Positions 10,690-22,264 of a DNA stretch of 64,000 bases are shown piece by piece; positions within the stretch are counted from its first letter, which is position 1, and each line of letters opens with the position of its first letter. Both the position numbers and the translations under genes were made by a program. The stretch is from Pseudisothecium myosuroides. Lineage: Eukaryota; Streptophyta; Bryopsida; Hypnales; Lembophyllaceae. Under the pieces are notes generated by a model, which worked only from the letters and a program-made list of their open reading frames with translations, made no database searches and had not been told where the DNA came from. Location of the stretch: positions 15,066,001 to 15,130,000 of the forward strand of contig OX637295.1 in NCBI GenBank assembly GCA_951799445.1, given 5' to 3'.

Positions 10690-12746
10690 TCAGCTCTGTG
10701 TGAGCATACTCCTCAACGCTCTGATAATCAAGGTCGATGAAGATTGTATCTCTGATATTCTCTGCGACAGTGCCTGTGACTGCAAGAGCAAATAACATGG
10801 AGCACAGTTTCATGGATCCAGGGATGCCTAAATGACACTCCGAACAATGAGCACCAAAAATGGATCTCAACTCATATCACTCTCAATTGATCGGTATCCT
10901 CTATGGGCAATTTCACTAAAATGGCGATTTTATTTGAAAATGGCATGAAAACAGTTCAGAACGGCCACTCTAAATCTACACCTCTCCTAGATGGTTCGGA
11001 ACGATCGTCCTGAAATCTATAGCAGCCCTAGATGGTGAAAATGGCACACAGCCATTGGAATACTGCCATTTTAAGGAAATTGCCCATCTCCGCACCTTCC
11101 TTCTAATGAGCTTGAGGGAGGTACAAATCTTCCTAACACTGTCGAATCGGGAAACAACCACCCACCCACCCAAAACAGTTCCAGACGTGCTCTTCAGGAA
11201 ATTCTCAAACGTGTGATCACTTGAAGGTTTAAATGTAATTTAGACCCCAGACGTGGACTCAGGGTGGTCGCAGAAGCAAACCGACCTCATTCACTGGATA
11301 AAACACTCCTGAGTCCACTGCAATTAATTAAAATGCGACCTTAACTCTCCAAATGCATTTGATGCCAATCATTAGTCATTCAAATCGGCAGCTTACCTTA
11401 GAGCAAGTGACGACGCATTGTATGTACCCTTTCCCCACCCTAAGGATTGAACACTGCGTCACGTCAAACCCCAACGACTGCACAGCTTGAAGCAGAGCGC
11501 TCTGGAAATTTGGACGAGGCTTGTTCCACAACATCTCCATGACGACGTCCTTCTCTCCTATGTGCACGTGAATGACGCTTAAAGTGCCAGCACTAGGCAC
11601 AAGGACAGGATCAGCTCGCACCCCGACGCCATCTGAGGAAGCGGATAACGGAGAATCGAACTTACAATTCTCGGGCGACGACCGCTGCTTCGTCGGGATA
11701 CATCGCGAAGGGTTGACAGCCGCTCCTAATGGTCCACGAAGAGGAGCTAAGGACCTCGTTTTCTTGCTCCGTGGTGACTGGTCGCATGATGCCTTTAACC
11801 TCAAATCAGCACGACGATCCAGAAGTTGGGCTTTCTTCTGCTCCAGAGCTCCCACAAACGAGATTGTGTCCTCCACCATCACTGCCCTCTCCCTCTGCCA
11901 CCCCAAAACTCACTTTGCTCAGAAAAATAACAGCGGATGTCGGCAGTACACACTTACCAACTGGCGACGTTTTCTGAAATGAATCACTGCTGAAGGTGCC
12001 AGCGAGAACTTAACTCCATCTCAGTCCTAGCTTGTGGTCATAGATGTTCCAACGTTTTAAACCTCTGCAATTCAAAACATTGAAATCCTATGACCAACGT
12101 CAAGTGAACCAGGTTAGTGAGAAGAGAGTTTTACTTTCGGCGCTGGAGGCAACAGAGACTCCAGAATCGAATACTTGGCAGACATGTCGTCTCTCCTCTG
12201 CCGCTCCCGAATGATGTGCTTCGCTTCCGTGGGCACGCGATTGTCGTTTGATTTCGGCCCCGCAGCATCAAGTCCTAGTTCTTGTGGACTCTTCTTCTTC
12301 TTGGGAGGACACTTCGACTTGGTCGTTCCACTGTCACGTGATCTCTTCGGCTTCACCACTGGCGGAGTCTTCGGTGCGAAAGACATGGGCGTCGTGGGGG
12401 CTGGAATTTCAAACCCTCTGGTTCCTGCCTGTACGGAGTAAGCATTGGTGTTTACCGCCAAGGGGTTTCGAATGCTAGCGGGGGCAATGGTCCTATTGCT
12501 ATGAGAAGGCAAGAGTGGAACTGACACAGGATTCGGAGGCGAAAGAGAGAATGATGATCTAGAGTTCGGGTAGGAAGCAGGCGCCGCTTGTTCGTGGCCC
12601 AAGTTTATCTCCGGAAGCTCGATGTCGACCAGCATGGCATCCGGGCTGGGAATGGCCCCCTCGGGACCCATGACGTCGTTCAGAAGGGTGCCACAGAATG
12701 GGGTTTGCCATTGAAACATTTCCTCCAACGAATCCACTAACTCCAT
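10690..12746 (-). CDS. bHLH transcription factor with C-terminal ACT-like region, copy A
   Basis: The gene has three coding exons on the minus strand: 12746-12135, 11894-11397 and 10779-10690, all joined in phase 0, giving 399 residues. The start ATG at 12746 has G at +4. Donors are GTAAAA and GTAAGC. Acceptors end GGTGGCAG and CTCTTGCAG. A proline/serine-rich N-terminal part precedes a lysine-rich nuclear-signal-like stretch (about 133-152) and a basic region with His177, Glu181 and Arg185, the H-E-R set typical of G-box/E-box binders. Helix 1 ends LESLLPPAPK and helix 2 starts RERAVMVEDTISFV across intron 1, followed by a zipper-like extension to about 235. Residues about 307-390 look like the ACT-like dimer domain of many plant bHLH proteins. 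The predicted role is a nuclear dimeric regulator; its targets are unknown. The frame of exon 3 is supported by a synonymous difference from copy B. Confidence 0.9.
10903..11087. mobile_element. MITE inside intron 2 of bHLH copy A
   Basis: The left end ATGGGCAATTTCACTAAAA and the right end TTTTAAGGAAATTGCCCAT are inverted copies. It lies wholly in intron 2 (10780-11396). Copy B keeps only about 26 bp of its right end at 42893-42918, so the insertion predates at least part of the rearrangement of that intron. Confidence 0.75.
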
Positions 12747-13226
12747 GATGAGAACACCGCCTGCTCTAGCTGTACGAAAACACTCTCAAACGTTTCCTAT
12801 TCTCAATATTTGCAGTTCGGTGCTGGCGGTTTCCAACTAGTACTGCCGTGCCCGCTTTATGCTGGAGATCACGAGGTGGAGGGGAATTGACAGCTCCGGC
12901 CAACTCCGCAAGTAACACTCCCAAATCGATCCAACCCAACGGCACTTTGAAAGAGGTGACAGTTTCAAGTCGCTCACTTCCTAAAGGCGATTCCTTGGGT
13001 TTCGGTGGGACGGCACTTTTCGAGGTTTTCTCAAGGTGCGCCGATCATTGGAATTCGACACTTGTTCTCTGACTGCATTTTTTGGCTGCAGCTCTGGAAT
13101 GAAAACGGTCGATCGTGTGAGACTAACTTGACTACCACTGAATTACTAGCTGTAAGACAATCTACTGATAGCTACGATCAGTGGCTGGCCGCTGCTACAT
13201 CGATATGTCGTACTCAGTCTGAGGTT
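12747..13226 (-). promoter_or_regulatory. Upstream region of bHLH copy A
   Basis: This interval is conserved with 44598-45073 of copy B, with scattered differences. It should hold the 5' untranslated region and proximal promoter of the minus-strand gene. No TATA element or transcription start can be fixed by eye. Short ORFs on both strands here shift frame between copies and are not called as genes. Confidence 0.45.
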
Positions 13227-13440
13227 GACACAATCGCACAATTTGGTCTCCAAGGCTTCTAGAACCTGTAGCCTCCTCATCTGTTGGAGAATCCAACTTT
13301 CAGTCACTTGCAGAGTACTCATTCTGAGGTTGATACGGAGAATCGCCCAATATGGTCTCCAAGGCGGCTAGAACTTGCAGCCTCCTCACTTGTTGGAGCC
13401 TCCAACTTTTAGACACCTGCAGAGATTTGTCAGTGATATG
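13227..13440. repeat. Promoter-proximal minisatellite, about two units (copy A)
   Basis: Two degenerate units contain the core GGTCTCCAAGGC, then AGAACCTGTAGCCTCCTCA or close variants, and GTTGGAG. Copy B has five units at 45084-45490. The array lies about 500 bp upstream of the bHLH start codon. Confidence 0.75.
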
Positions 13441-13506
13441 GAGGTTTTCATTCATGTGGAATCAAGACTTTTCTTGGATCATCATTGAGTACTTTATAAG
13501 GATGAG

Positions 13507-13992
13507 AATTTTTGTTAAAATGTCGGTATTTTCATTAGAGAATGTTTGGACTCTCTAGTAGGTTATCAAAATTTGACAAGCCAATATAAATCCAGAGGCC
13601 ATTTAATAGAGCTACTGAAAGGATATAATCTCTTACAAATAGACAATTTTACCTTACGTGAATATTTGGATTGTCAAGGAATATATGTCCATTTCCTATT
13701 CCGCAATCGTAAGAAGAGGGTACTTGCGATGGCTTTGATTAAATGTGATTGGGGAATCAAAATGCAATAAAAATAAATATGATTTGGGATCCCTTTCAGC
13801 ACTTCTTAGCATCCTTCTAGAGAGTCTAAATTTTTTCTAATGCATAAGCCATTTTTTTGTGCATTTCCTTATATAGTTGTTAAGTCTATTATTGTTGAGT
13901 CTATTATTGTAACAGTTATAGATTTTAGAACGTAAAGTTTAAGCATAAAAATGCCACGCTTGTGGAATACCTCCATATTAACAAAATTTTGG
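13507..13992. mobile_element. MITE with GTTAAAATG ends, copy A
   Basis: The left end AATTTTTGTTAAAATGTCGG is matched in reverse by CCATATTAACAAAATTTT at the right. The whole element is also at 45551-46069 in copy B, so it predates the duplication. The ends resemble those of the ATGGGCAATTTCGTTAAAA MITEs, suggesting a related family. Confidence 0.6.
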
Positions 13993-14532
13993 TTATGGGT
14001 GCTACCATTATGTTGATTATTACGGACAAATGGAATAAAATAAAATAAAAAAGTCGTTTGCACTGTATATCCAATGAGTTAGACTTGTTGTGGCAAGTGC
14101 ATGGTTGATCTTATGACATTGCAGGTGCCAAATAGATCGTGCATGTAATGTCAAGGCCAATGGTAAAGAAATCACTTTGGATCTTGATTTGTGAAGTGGA
14201 TTGTTTGTTTGTCCCATGAGTGCAACAAATTATTTTGCATACCAACCTGTCACAAACTCATAGATCACCTAGTATCCAAGAGCTAAATTTTTTTTAGTCA
14301 TTATCAATCCAATGGACTAATTGTAGAAAAAAAATAGTTTCAATCAATTGAGCTAGACAATTCTTGAAAACAAAAATTTCATGAATCGAAAGAGAATATT
14401 TTGGAAGTTGGGAATTTTGCATTAATTTTAACTGCAAACATTTCATCCAGTACCAAGAAATAGAAGAGCATGTTTATGTGCGTATTGTTGGCCACACTCT
14501 TATCATGACACTTCAAACATTCAAATAATTAG
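13993..14532. other. AT-rich noncoding, duplicated
   Basis: No gene was recognised. The stretch aligns with 46070-46749 in copy B, which has a small extra segment near 46145-46270. Confidence 0.55.
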
Positions 14533-14558
14533 GGGTGATTGCAAGAAACACTTGTACT

Positions 14559-15994
14559 GGGTGATTGCAAGAAACATTAGCCGATTTTGTCACACATGGG
14601 CAAAACTGGGTTGTCTTTTGCTCTAACTTTTGAATTATGAACCCAATGCCAAAAACAGAAAAAAAATTGTTTAGATGTCTTGATTGTTATTGTATCCCTT
14701 ATTTTTAATTTTTTAAAAAAAATCATTTAATATTTAAAATTCAATTTCTCTAATTTGTCACACTTTCAAGTTTAGGGGTTTTGGATACTAATGAGCGGTT
14801 CAAATTAATGATTTTCAGTTGAAATTTGTATGGTACATTCTTCTAGTAAGCAAACATGTTCCTACCAAAGGACATCTAAAAATACATTATTTTATGTCTT
14901 CTACGTTTGTTCAAAGAGGCCTCCCTTGCGCGCGCACTTGTGAACAATAGAAATGGTTTTGACCTCATTTTTTTGGTTGAAACTCATCACTAGGAAGTCC
15001 TCCCAAACGGTCTATTTTTAGTTTTTTTAATAATTATTTTTCCTATTTATTACAAATTAAAACGTCAAAGTATGTATTTTTTGGCCATAATTCTCGAACG
15101 TAGAATTTGTCCCAAAAAATACATACTTTGACGTTTTAATTTGTAATAAATAGAAAAAATAATTATTAAAAAAACTAAAAATAGACCATTTGGGAGGACT
15201 TCCTAGTGATACATCACAAAGTTTAGATCCTACGATTTGGCAGCAATTATTGTGCGGTTATCATTGTTTCATGGGTTCGTACCATAATCGCACTAACTCA
15301 GTGTATTTTTACGCACTGAATCAGTGCGAAAACAATGAATATGAATAGCGTACGGTTTATGTACTTTAACTATATGATTGCTGTGCAGTTTTGACACAAC
15401 AATTGTATAGTTAAAGTACATAAACCGTACGCTATTGATATTCATTGTTTTCGCACTGATTTAGTGCGTAAAAATACACTGAGTCAATGCGATTATGGTA
15501 CGAACCCATGAAACAACGATAACCGCACGATAATTGCTGCCAAATCGTAGGGTCTAAACTTTGTGATGTAAGTTTCAACCAAAAAAATGAGGTCAAAACC
15601 ATTTCTATTGTTCACAAGTGCGCGCGTAAGGGAGGCCTCTTTGCACAAATGTAGAAGACATAAAATAATATATTTTTAGATGCCCTTTGGTAGGAATATG
15701 TTTGTCTACTAGAGGAATGAACCATAGAAATTTCAACTAAAAATCATTAAATTAAGCCGCTCATTAGTATTCAAAACCCCTAAATTTGAAATTGTGACAA
15801 ATTAGAGAAATTGAATTTTAATAGTAAATGATTTTTTTTAAATTTTGAAAAACAAGGGATACAATTACAATCAAGATATCTAGAAATAGATTTTTTGTTT
15901 TTGGCATAATGTTTATAATTCAAAAGTTATAGCAAAGGACAACTTGTTTTACCCAAGTGTGACAAATAACGGTTGGTGTTTCTTGCAATCACCC
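14559..15994. mobile_element. Middle foldback of the nest, with TACT target duplication
   Basis: It starts GGGTGATTGCAAGAAACAT and ends TTTCTTGCAATCACCC. TACT flanks it on both sides (14555-14558 and 15995-15998), and joining the outer sequence restores CTTGTACTATTTGTTGCG, the continuous text seen in other family members. The arms pair over hundreds of bases with a central hairpin near 15095 around AAAACGTCAAAGTATG. Its right arm is interrupted by the innermost element. Confidence 0.85.
15211..15569. mobile_element. Innermost foldback element, near-perfect 359-bp palindrome
   Basis: The ends are ACATCACAAAGTTTAGA and its inverse. Arms of about 175 bp are nearly identical, and the centre lies near 15390 between two copies of AGTTAAAGTACATAAACCG in opposite orientation. 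Removal restores the right arm of the middle foldback (CCTAGTGAT joined to AAGTTTCAACC). It differs in family from the two outer layers. Confidence 0.82.
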
Positions 15995-17058
15995 TACTAT
16001 TTGTTGCGTTTTGTCACACCTTAGTTTTTTATTTTTGTTTTGGCTATAACTTTTGAGTTTTAAGTCCAAATGACTCAAAATTTATGGGGAAGCTACTTAT
16101 AGCCTTTATATACTTTACCTGATTTTTGAGGATTTTTCAAAAATCATTTACTATTTTTAAACAACCCTGCTAATTTCTCACAATGGCTGATTTAGGGGAT
16201 TTTAGCACCATTTAAGCGCAAAAAAATAAATTTTGAGCTGGAATTTGGAGAAATTGGTCTCTTAGTAGACTTATAGCTATTGGCCAAAGGAATTTTAAAA
16301 ATACTTATTTTTATGTAGTGTAGAGGTCCACAAAGAGAGCTTCTATCTACATTTTTTTTCAAAAATACAAAACAATATTTCGGTGATTTTTTTGGTCAAA
16401 TCTTATCACCAAAAAGTCTTTTCAAATATTAAATCTTTATATATTTAAAAAAAAATCCTATTTTTTACAAATTAAAATGTTAGAAGTGGTATTTTCTTCA
16501 CTAGACTTTTGGACATAGAATTCACATAGAATTCCGGTGAAGAAAATACCACTTCTAACATTTTAATTTGTAAAAAATAGGATTTTTTTTTTAAAATATA
16601 TAAAAATTGACTATTTGAGAAGAATTTTTGTTGATGAGATTTGACCAAGAAACTCACCATAACATTGTTTTATATCTTTGAAAAAAAATGTAGAAAGAAG
16701 CTCTCTTTGTGGACTTCTACACCATATAAAAATAAGTATTTTTAAAATTCCTTTGGACAGTAGCTATTAGTCTACTAAGAAACCATCCTCTCAAAATTTC
16801 AGCTCAAAATTCGTTTTTTTGGGTTCCAATTAGTGCTAAAATCCCCTAAATCAGCCATTGTGAGAAATTTTTGGGGTTGTTTAAAAATAGTAAATTATTT
16901 TTGAAAAATCCTCAAAAATTAGGTAAGGTATATAATAGTTATGAGTAGCTTCCCTGTAAATTTTGAATCATTTGGAGCTAAAATACAAAAGTTATGGCCA
17001 AAAAAAAATAAAAAACTAAGATGTGACATACCGCATTAAGTGTTTCTTGCAATCAGCC

Positions 17059-18164
17059 TTATATATTTTGTATTATTTATTTGTATCTTGTTTTTTATTG
17101 GATTTGATTAATCTACCATTTCAATTTAGCACCTATTCATGAGCTCCTATTTGGAAAGTACTAATTCACCTAAATTTTGCCATTGCAACTTTTATCTCTT
17201 ATAACTCTCTTGTCTACTATATTTAATTTTCTTTATGTGACTTTATATAGAGACAAAGGTAGCAACTAATTTCTTTATTGTGATTGAAAAATCAACCCTC
17301 ACTTACATATGATGATGGCTATTAGAGAATTGAGCTTGAATATGAGTGATCCTCTCTTAACTTCTAGTTGGTGCATTTTTCATCATGTTCGAGTTTTCTA
17401 ATTCTAGTCACCATGTAGTGTTTACAATAATCTCTAACTTGCTTTCACACAGTTAGTTGTAACCAAGTTTTTTTTTTTTAATTAATTATAATTAGTGCAT
17501 ATTCAGGCATCAGTCATTCTTAGATTCCTCAATCAATTCATCTATTGTGATGCTATCTCCACTGCCATGAAGGCCCATCAGTCCATAATATTGTAGTTTT
17601 TTAGGTTTAGTTATATTAACGATATTTCTTCACTTTTGAAAAGACATAACTACACTTTTTATGCTATTTATTGTTGCTTTCAAAATAAAGACATTTTGAA
17701 CTACATGTTTTGTTTAAATCTATAAATGTTTTGCTAACTAAGATAGCTCAAGCCATTGGAAGATTTTTGAGGCATCCGGAGGAACGCTTTGTGGTGACAT
17801 CCTTAAAGATTTCCACATCACCGTTGGCCCTATAGTATCCTAGTTAGTATTAGAGAATTCTCTTGGTCTAACTTTTGCAAAGGATGTTAGAACATAATAA
17901 TCTCGGTACATTAGAGCAGTTTAGTACACAGCAAAAAGTCCAAGGTGCTTAATTGACAAATTAAACAAATTTTGACAAATTAAGCCAAATTAAGTGGCTT
18001 CTCAAGCTACTTGTTGAAGGCAAAGGCAAGTAGCAGCAAAAGCCATGTACTTAATTTGGTGGGTTTGAAGATGAGAAGAGAAGTTCTTTATACAAGTGGA
18101 ATAGTGGTAGGTAAAACAATCCATGAAGGATATGTAAATTAAGATTAATAGAAGCTCAAGGTCC
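17059..18164. other. AT-rich noncoding, duplicated; empty sites for two copy B insertions
   Basis: It aligns with 46750-49519 once the elements at 47446-48380 and 48484-49206 are removed from copy B. The site TCAA at 17748-17751 is the empty counterpart of the first, and the TATT near 17840 of the second. No gene was recognised. Confidence 0.6.
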
Positions 18165-18595
18165 GCTTATTGTTAAGTCATACAAATGCGGGAATTGTGT
18201 TCAAAGTCGAATTCCAGGCCTCGTTTAAGCATAATAGAATAACATTTTGTTTAAAACTTTGAACTAAGTTAATGTGGGATTCAAGCTAATTTTCATCTTT
18301 AAATATTCATTTGAGATTTTGAGACTCCAATTAAAAGTTATGACCAAATTTTGGAGAGGGGTTGAAAGTTCATTTTTTGACATTTTCAAACACCCTCTTT
18401 GAATTTTATCTATAACTTTTTATTACAGTCTGTAAACCTCAAATGTAATTCTTAGAAATAAAATTTAGCTTGATTCCCCACATTAATTTAGTTCAAAGTT
18501 TTTGGAAAAAGGTTATTCTACTATACCTAAATGTGGAATGAAATTTGACTTTGAACACAATTCCTACATTTGACAATGAGTGGTCTACCTTCAAA
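18165..18595. repeat. Old foldback repeat, copy A
   Basis: The stretch GGAATTGTGTTCAAAG near 18191 returns inverted as CTTTGAACACAATTCC near 18560, and the arms pair imperfectly over about 190 bp around a centre near 18380. It is also present at 49520-49950. A third relative forms the core of the element at 33527-34551. Confidence 0.65.
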
Positions 18596-20076
18596 TTGTC
18601 CCATACCCTTTGAGGATTCATGATGGACAATTGATTTCCCCATAAAAACAACCTCCTCACCCTTTATTTTCACCACATGTCAAGAAAGTAAGTCTTTCAC
18701 ATTGTCATAAAATAAAATTCTTGATGGTAGATGGCCTTGGACTATTTTGGACATTTGTTTTTTCTTCCACAACTTGGTTAGAGTACAATGTGCATCAAAG
18801 TACAAGGTATCCAATAATTGAGGTTAAGGTGCATTAAGGTACCTTAACCCTGATTATTTATCACCTTCTACTTGGATTTTGAGCCACTAACAAGCATCAT
18901 ACATTGCAACATAAGGTGAGTAGCAATAGGAAAAAAACTAATCCTTATATGCAAAATAAAATGATATCCGCAAGGTCCTTGGAGGGCTATGGAATGACCC
19001 CGTGGAGGCCTCATAGTTTCTCTAATGCAATAATCATGTTGTAAAACTATTAGAAAGTAAAAATTAAATAAATATTTCTTCAATGAAAAGATATTACCTA
19101 AAATGATTTGCTCTTGGCTGATTTTCAACTTTGAATTGAACTAGCCTTTTCTCTCTTTCAATAAAATATTAATAATGTCCACTAGCTTTTAGGAAAACGA
19201 AGGGGGGATAAACAAAAATTCTATCCCTTTGATTGTGCAATCTTTGCATCATATTAACATTACTTGAGTGTTGTAATGGAAAAACAAAATGGGCATATGC
19301 ATGGAACAAGAATGCAAAAAGAGGTGAAATGAGAGAAATGAAAATTTCAATGCTGCAAGTTGGACTCAAGGCTTTTTTTCTTTGGCTTTGTAGTGTAAGA
19401 TTGCTCTAGAAAACAATAATTTGGCTAATAAATGACAAAAAATCATGAAGTTTTTCGCTTGAAAACTTCAAATTAAAAAAATATATTGGATGAAATCTCT
19501 TGATTGTGGATGAAACCATAGTTATGGATATGTGATATGTGCTAATGTGATATTTTCTAGCCAATATGTAGATGAATGTTGAAATTTGGAGCACCACTAT
19601 AACATTCTATTAGCCACTTTGGCACATAAAAAAATGAAAGGAAAAAAAAACTGGTTGCGGTTCTTTGCAAAAATGGAGGCCAAGCAGCCCAAGTGGATGG
19701 TAGCAGACCCCATTGCGATTGCTTCTTTCAGTCGGTTGTGACTTTCAGTCGGTTGTGAGACCTCCCTGTGTTGCATCCCAAGCAGCGCCCTTTTTTAGCC
19801 TGTGATAGTATCTCTCCTCGATCCCGCTCTTGTGATCTTAAGTTAGTTTTGTAAAGGGAAAGGCCTGATGATGAGGGCCTTTCTCGGCGTAAAGTGCTAG
19901 GTAGCCGACCTCACAAGGCTAATCTTATAGGGTCAATCCTATAAAATCTCACAATATTGATCTCATGGATGTGAAGGGCCCTAAAAATGTATTGCGCGTT
20001 GGTTGATCGGGCTTTACGCTCTAGTTGTTTGTGTCTTTCCCCCACTAGGCCAGCCACCTGTGGCTGGTATTGTCTT
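18596..20076. other. Noncoding, duplicated, with a dispersed repeat at about 19430-19630
   Basis: It aligns with 49951-51775 (minus the insertion 51003-51314). The portion with AAAACTTCAAATTAAAAAA through GGAGCACCACTATAACATT belongs to a dispersed family also at 22905-23350, 50795-50975 and, more diverged, at about 61860-62420. No gene was recognised. Confidence 0.55.
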
Positions 20077-20298
20077 AAGGTAAAAGGCTCAAAAACCATT
20101 CATCTAAGGATTGGTCTGCCTTGTTTATATATTTCTTTGGATGGAAATATTTTTTAGTTCATTTTTCAGACATAGGAAAATAGATGAGGAATCTATTACA
20201 AGTGGTTTCATATTTTTTTGAAGCATTTTTGAATTACTTATGAACTTTCAAACGAGTTGGATTGTAGGTCCCTATTTATGACCCTAGGTCTTCTTTAA

Positions 20299-21223
20299 CT
20301 CCTAAAGGACTGTTGTCCCTTCGAGGGACAAATGCGTTTTTGGGCAGGTACCTACGGGCTGAAATTTTCTTCTGATTTTTTGAATTTTTTTTGGTGGTAG
20401 AAAATCTGATTAGCTCTGTGGGAATATAATTTTTTTCACAATCGGTGCCCGGGAAAAAAAGTTATGACCAAATAAGCCCAAAACAGGGGACAGGGGGCAG
20501 CCTGGTCAGCAAAAAAAATGGACAAAAATTTGAATTTTCTTTTTTTAATATTTTTTTCTGATAGATTATATTTTTGTCTATTTGGAAAGCTTTTACTCAT
20601 CTCATTTGGATTTTTTATGAGAAAGTTATGGATATTCTTGTTTTTCGGGCAGTTAAAGCATCTTCTTGAAAAAAATAATTTGTAGGATTCATTTCTAAAT
20701 GCAATTTTTTGAATTTTTGAATTTTTTTTTTCATGGTTTAATTTACTTGCTAGAACAATCTCACCATTGGGATTAGTGTATTTTAATTCCATCTAAAATA
20801 TATGAGTATTTTAGATTTTCCTTCTATCTTGTACCTACTTCTACTCAACAATTTTTTTAAGAATGATAATTAAGTTTTTTTGAATTTTTTTTTTCCCCTA
20901 GACTCTCAACTCAATTCTCCACTATAAAGATTTAAAGCTCAAAATGTTGTAGTGCAAAAACTTTAAGTTAAAAATGTTTAAAGTCAAAAAATCTAACCCC
21001 GCAATGTGTTGAAAAACTTTTTTTTTCACTTTAAATGCAGATTTCTTGCAATCTGTGCGGTCAAGAATTCTGAAATTTTTCCATACATTCTCATACTAGT
21101 TAGGTGTAAGATCCTACGGTTAGATGTTCAAAAAAAACATTTTTCAAATTTTTTTACTCTTTGCTATAGAAATGGCAGTTTTGAGTGTTTTTTGGCAGAA
21201 AAAAGGCCTTGGGCCTTTATGGG
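20299..21223. mobile_element. TTAA-family element 4 (copy A only)
   Basis: TTAA flanks it at 20295-20298 and 21224-21227. The left end reads CTCCTAAAGGACTG and the right end CCTTGGGCCTTTATGGG. Copy B shows the unoccupied site as ATAA at 51996-51999 between GGTCTTCC and ACCGTTCACTTGC. The left half is of the P type (also starting at 55779) and the right half of the G type (also in 47446-48380, inverted). Its length is 925 bp and no transposase ORF is present. Confidence 0.85.
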
Positions 21224-21389
21224 TTAAACCATTCACTTGCAAGTCTAAAGAAAAATGGAAAAAACAAAGAGAATGATTGGTTCTTGCAATTATTAATGCT
21301 TTTTCCCTCAATTCATTCAATGACTATAAAGGTCAATTTTAGGACCACCTCATGTCCATTTCACAGCCATTTGTAGGTGCGGTTCTTAA

Positions 21390-22128
21390 CCCCTAAAGGA
21401 CCAAGGTGCATTTTTTGGCAACATAGCAATTTTGGGCAGCTCACTACGAATGGAGTTTTTATTTTTTTTCTTTGAAAATTTCACACAATATGTGCCTGAG
21501 GAGTAGCTTTAAGGCCCAACAATTTTCATAACTTTTGACTTCATGGTTAAAAAGTTATTGCATGATATGTGATTTTCATTGCTCAACGGGCAGCCCGGGC
21601 AGCCTAAAAAACTTCTTTAAAAATCACTTTTTTTTAAAATAAAAATTTGAAATTGGTTCTTTAGGTTTATATCTACACGGGAAGCTTTGAATCATTCTAT
21701 TTGGATTAACGAGTCAAAAGTTATGAGGAGTTTTAGTTTGCGGGTAGGTTTGGAGTCTTTGAAAGCCATACCTACCCGCAAACCAAAAGTCCTCATAATT
21801 TTTGACTCGTTAATCCAAATGGAATGATTCAAAGCTTCCCGCGTAGATATAAACCTAAAGAACCAATTTCAAATTCTTATTTTAAAAAAAGTGATTTTTA
21901 AAGAAGTTTTTTAGGCTGCCCGGGCTGCCCGCCGAGCAATGAAAATCACATATCATGCAATAACTTTTTAACCATGAAGTCAAAAGTTATGAAAATTGTT
22001 GGGCCTTAAAGCTACTCTTTGGGTACATATTGTGTGAAATTTTCAAAGAAAAAAAATAAAAACTCCATTCGTAGTGAGCTGCCCAAAATTGCTATGTTGC
22101 CAAAAAACGCACCTTGGTCCTTTAGGGG
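21390..22128. mobile_element. TTAA-family element 5, near-perfect palindrome (copy A only)
   Basis: TTAA flanks it at 21386-21389 and 22129-22132. Both ends are CCCCTAAAGGACCAAGG in opposite orientation. The 739 bp are one long inverted repeat with arms of about 360 bp, centred near 21759 with a loop of roughly 20 bp, and only a few arm mismatches are visible, for example near 21494 and 22023. Copy B has the empty TTAA at 52158-52161. Both halves are L type. A transcript through it would form a long hairpin. Confidence 0.9.
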
Positions 22129-22202
22129 TTAATGCCCATGCGATTTTAGAGCCTCCCACCTTAATTTATCTCTTGCAATGAAATTTTGTTTCATTTGTAA
22201 AA

Positions 22203-22240
22203 ATAAATAAATAAATTAATTAATTAATTAAATTGAATCC
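22203..22240. repeat. AAAT/AATT simple repeat
   Basis: Tetranucleotide runs of AAAT then TAAT units. The paralogous place in copy B (about 52228-52292) has a different AT-rich simple array, showing fast turnover. Confidence 0.8.
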
Positions 22241-22264
22241 TAGAAATTCAAGGAGTGGGATGCA

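Larger units (their letters stand above)
14533..17058. mobile_element. Nested foldback complex, outer element (copy A only)
   Basis: The outer ends are GGGTGATTGCAAGAAACAC at 14533 and its inverse, GTGTTTCTTGCAATCAGCC, ending at 17058. Once the inner element (14559-15994) is removed, the outer element is an about 1.1-kb foldback centred near 16505, with arms pairing around GTTAGAAGTGGTATTTTC. Copy B reads through at about 46749-46756, so the whole 2.5-kb complex arrived after the duplication. The flanks TTAG and TTAT suggest a 4-bp target. Confidence 0.82.
20077..22163. mobile_element. MITE with AAGGTARRAGGCTC ends, split by two TTAA elements (copy A)
   Basis: The left end TAAGGTAAAAGGCTC is matched in reverse by GAGCCTCCCACCTTA at the right. 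Subtracting the two insertions (20299-21223 and 21390-22128) leaves about 415 bp. Copy B holds the uninterrupted element at 51776-52187, about 412 bp. A shorter relative is at 5851-6175. Confidence 0.72.

Noticed and set aside
10562..10870. Minus ORF of 102 codons at the end of the bHLH gene (and 42397-42636)
   Set aside because: It reads through the exon 3 acceptor in another frame. The phase-0 frame from 10779 fits the upstream exon and shows a synonymous change against copy B.
11376..11906. Using the long open frame of exon 2 as a separate gene starting at 11906
   Set aside because: The apparent start is TTG and the frame begins just after a stop. The true exon starts at 11894 after GGTGGCAG, joining helix 1 to helix 2.
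11572..11982. Plus-strand ORFs of 136 and 88 codons over the bHLH exons (also 12175-12441, 43399-43809, 44002-44268)
   Set aside because: They are antisense shadows of the GC-richer bHLH coding exons; the minus frame has splice sites, domain motifs and synonymous differences.
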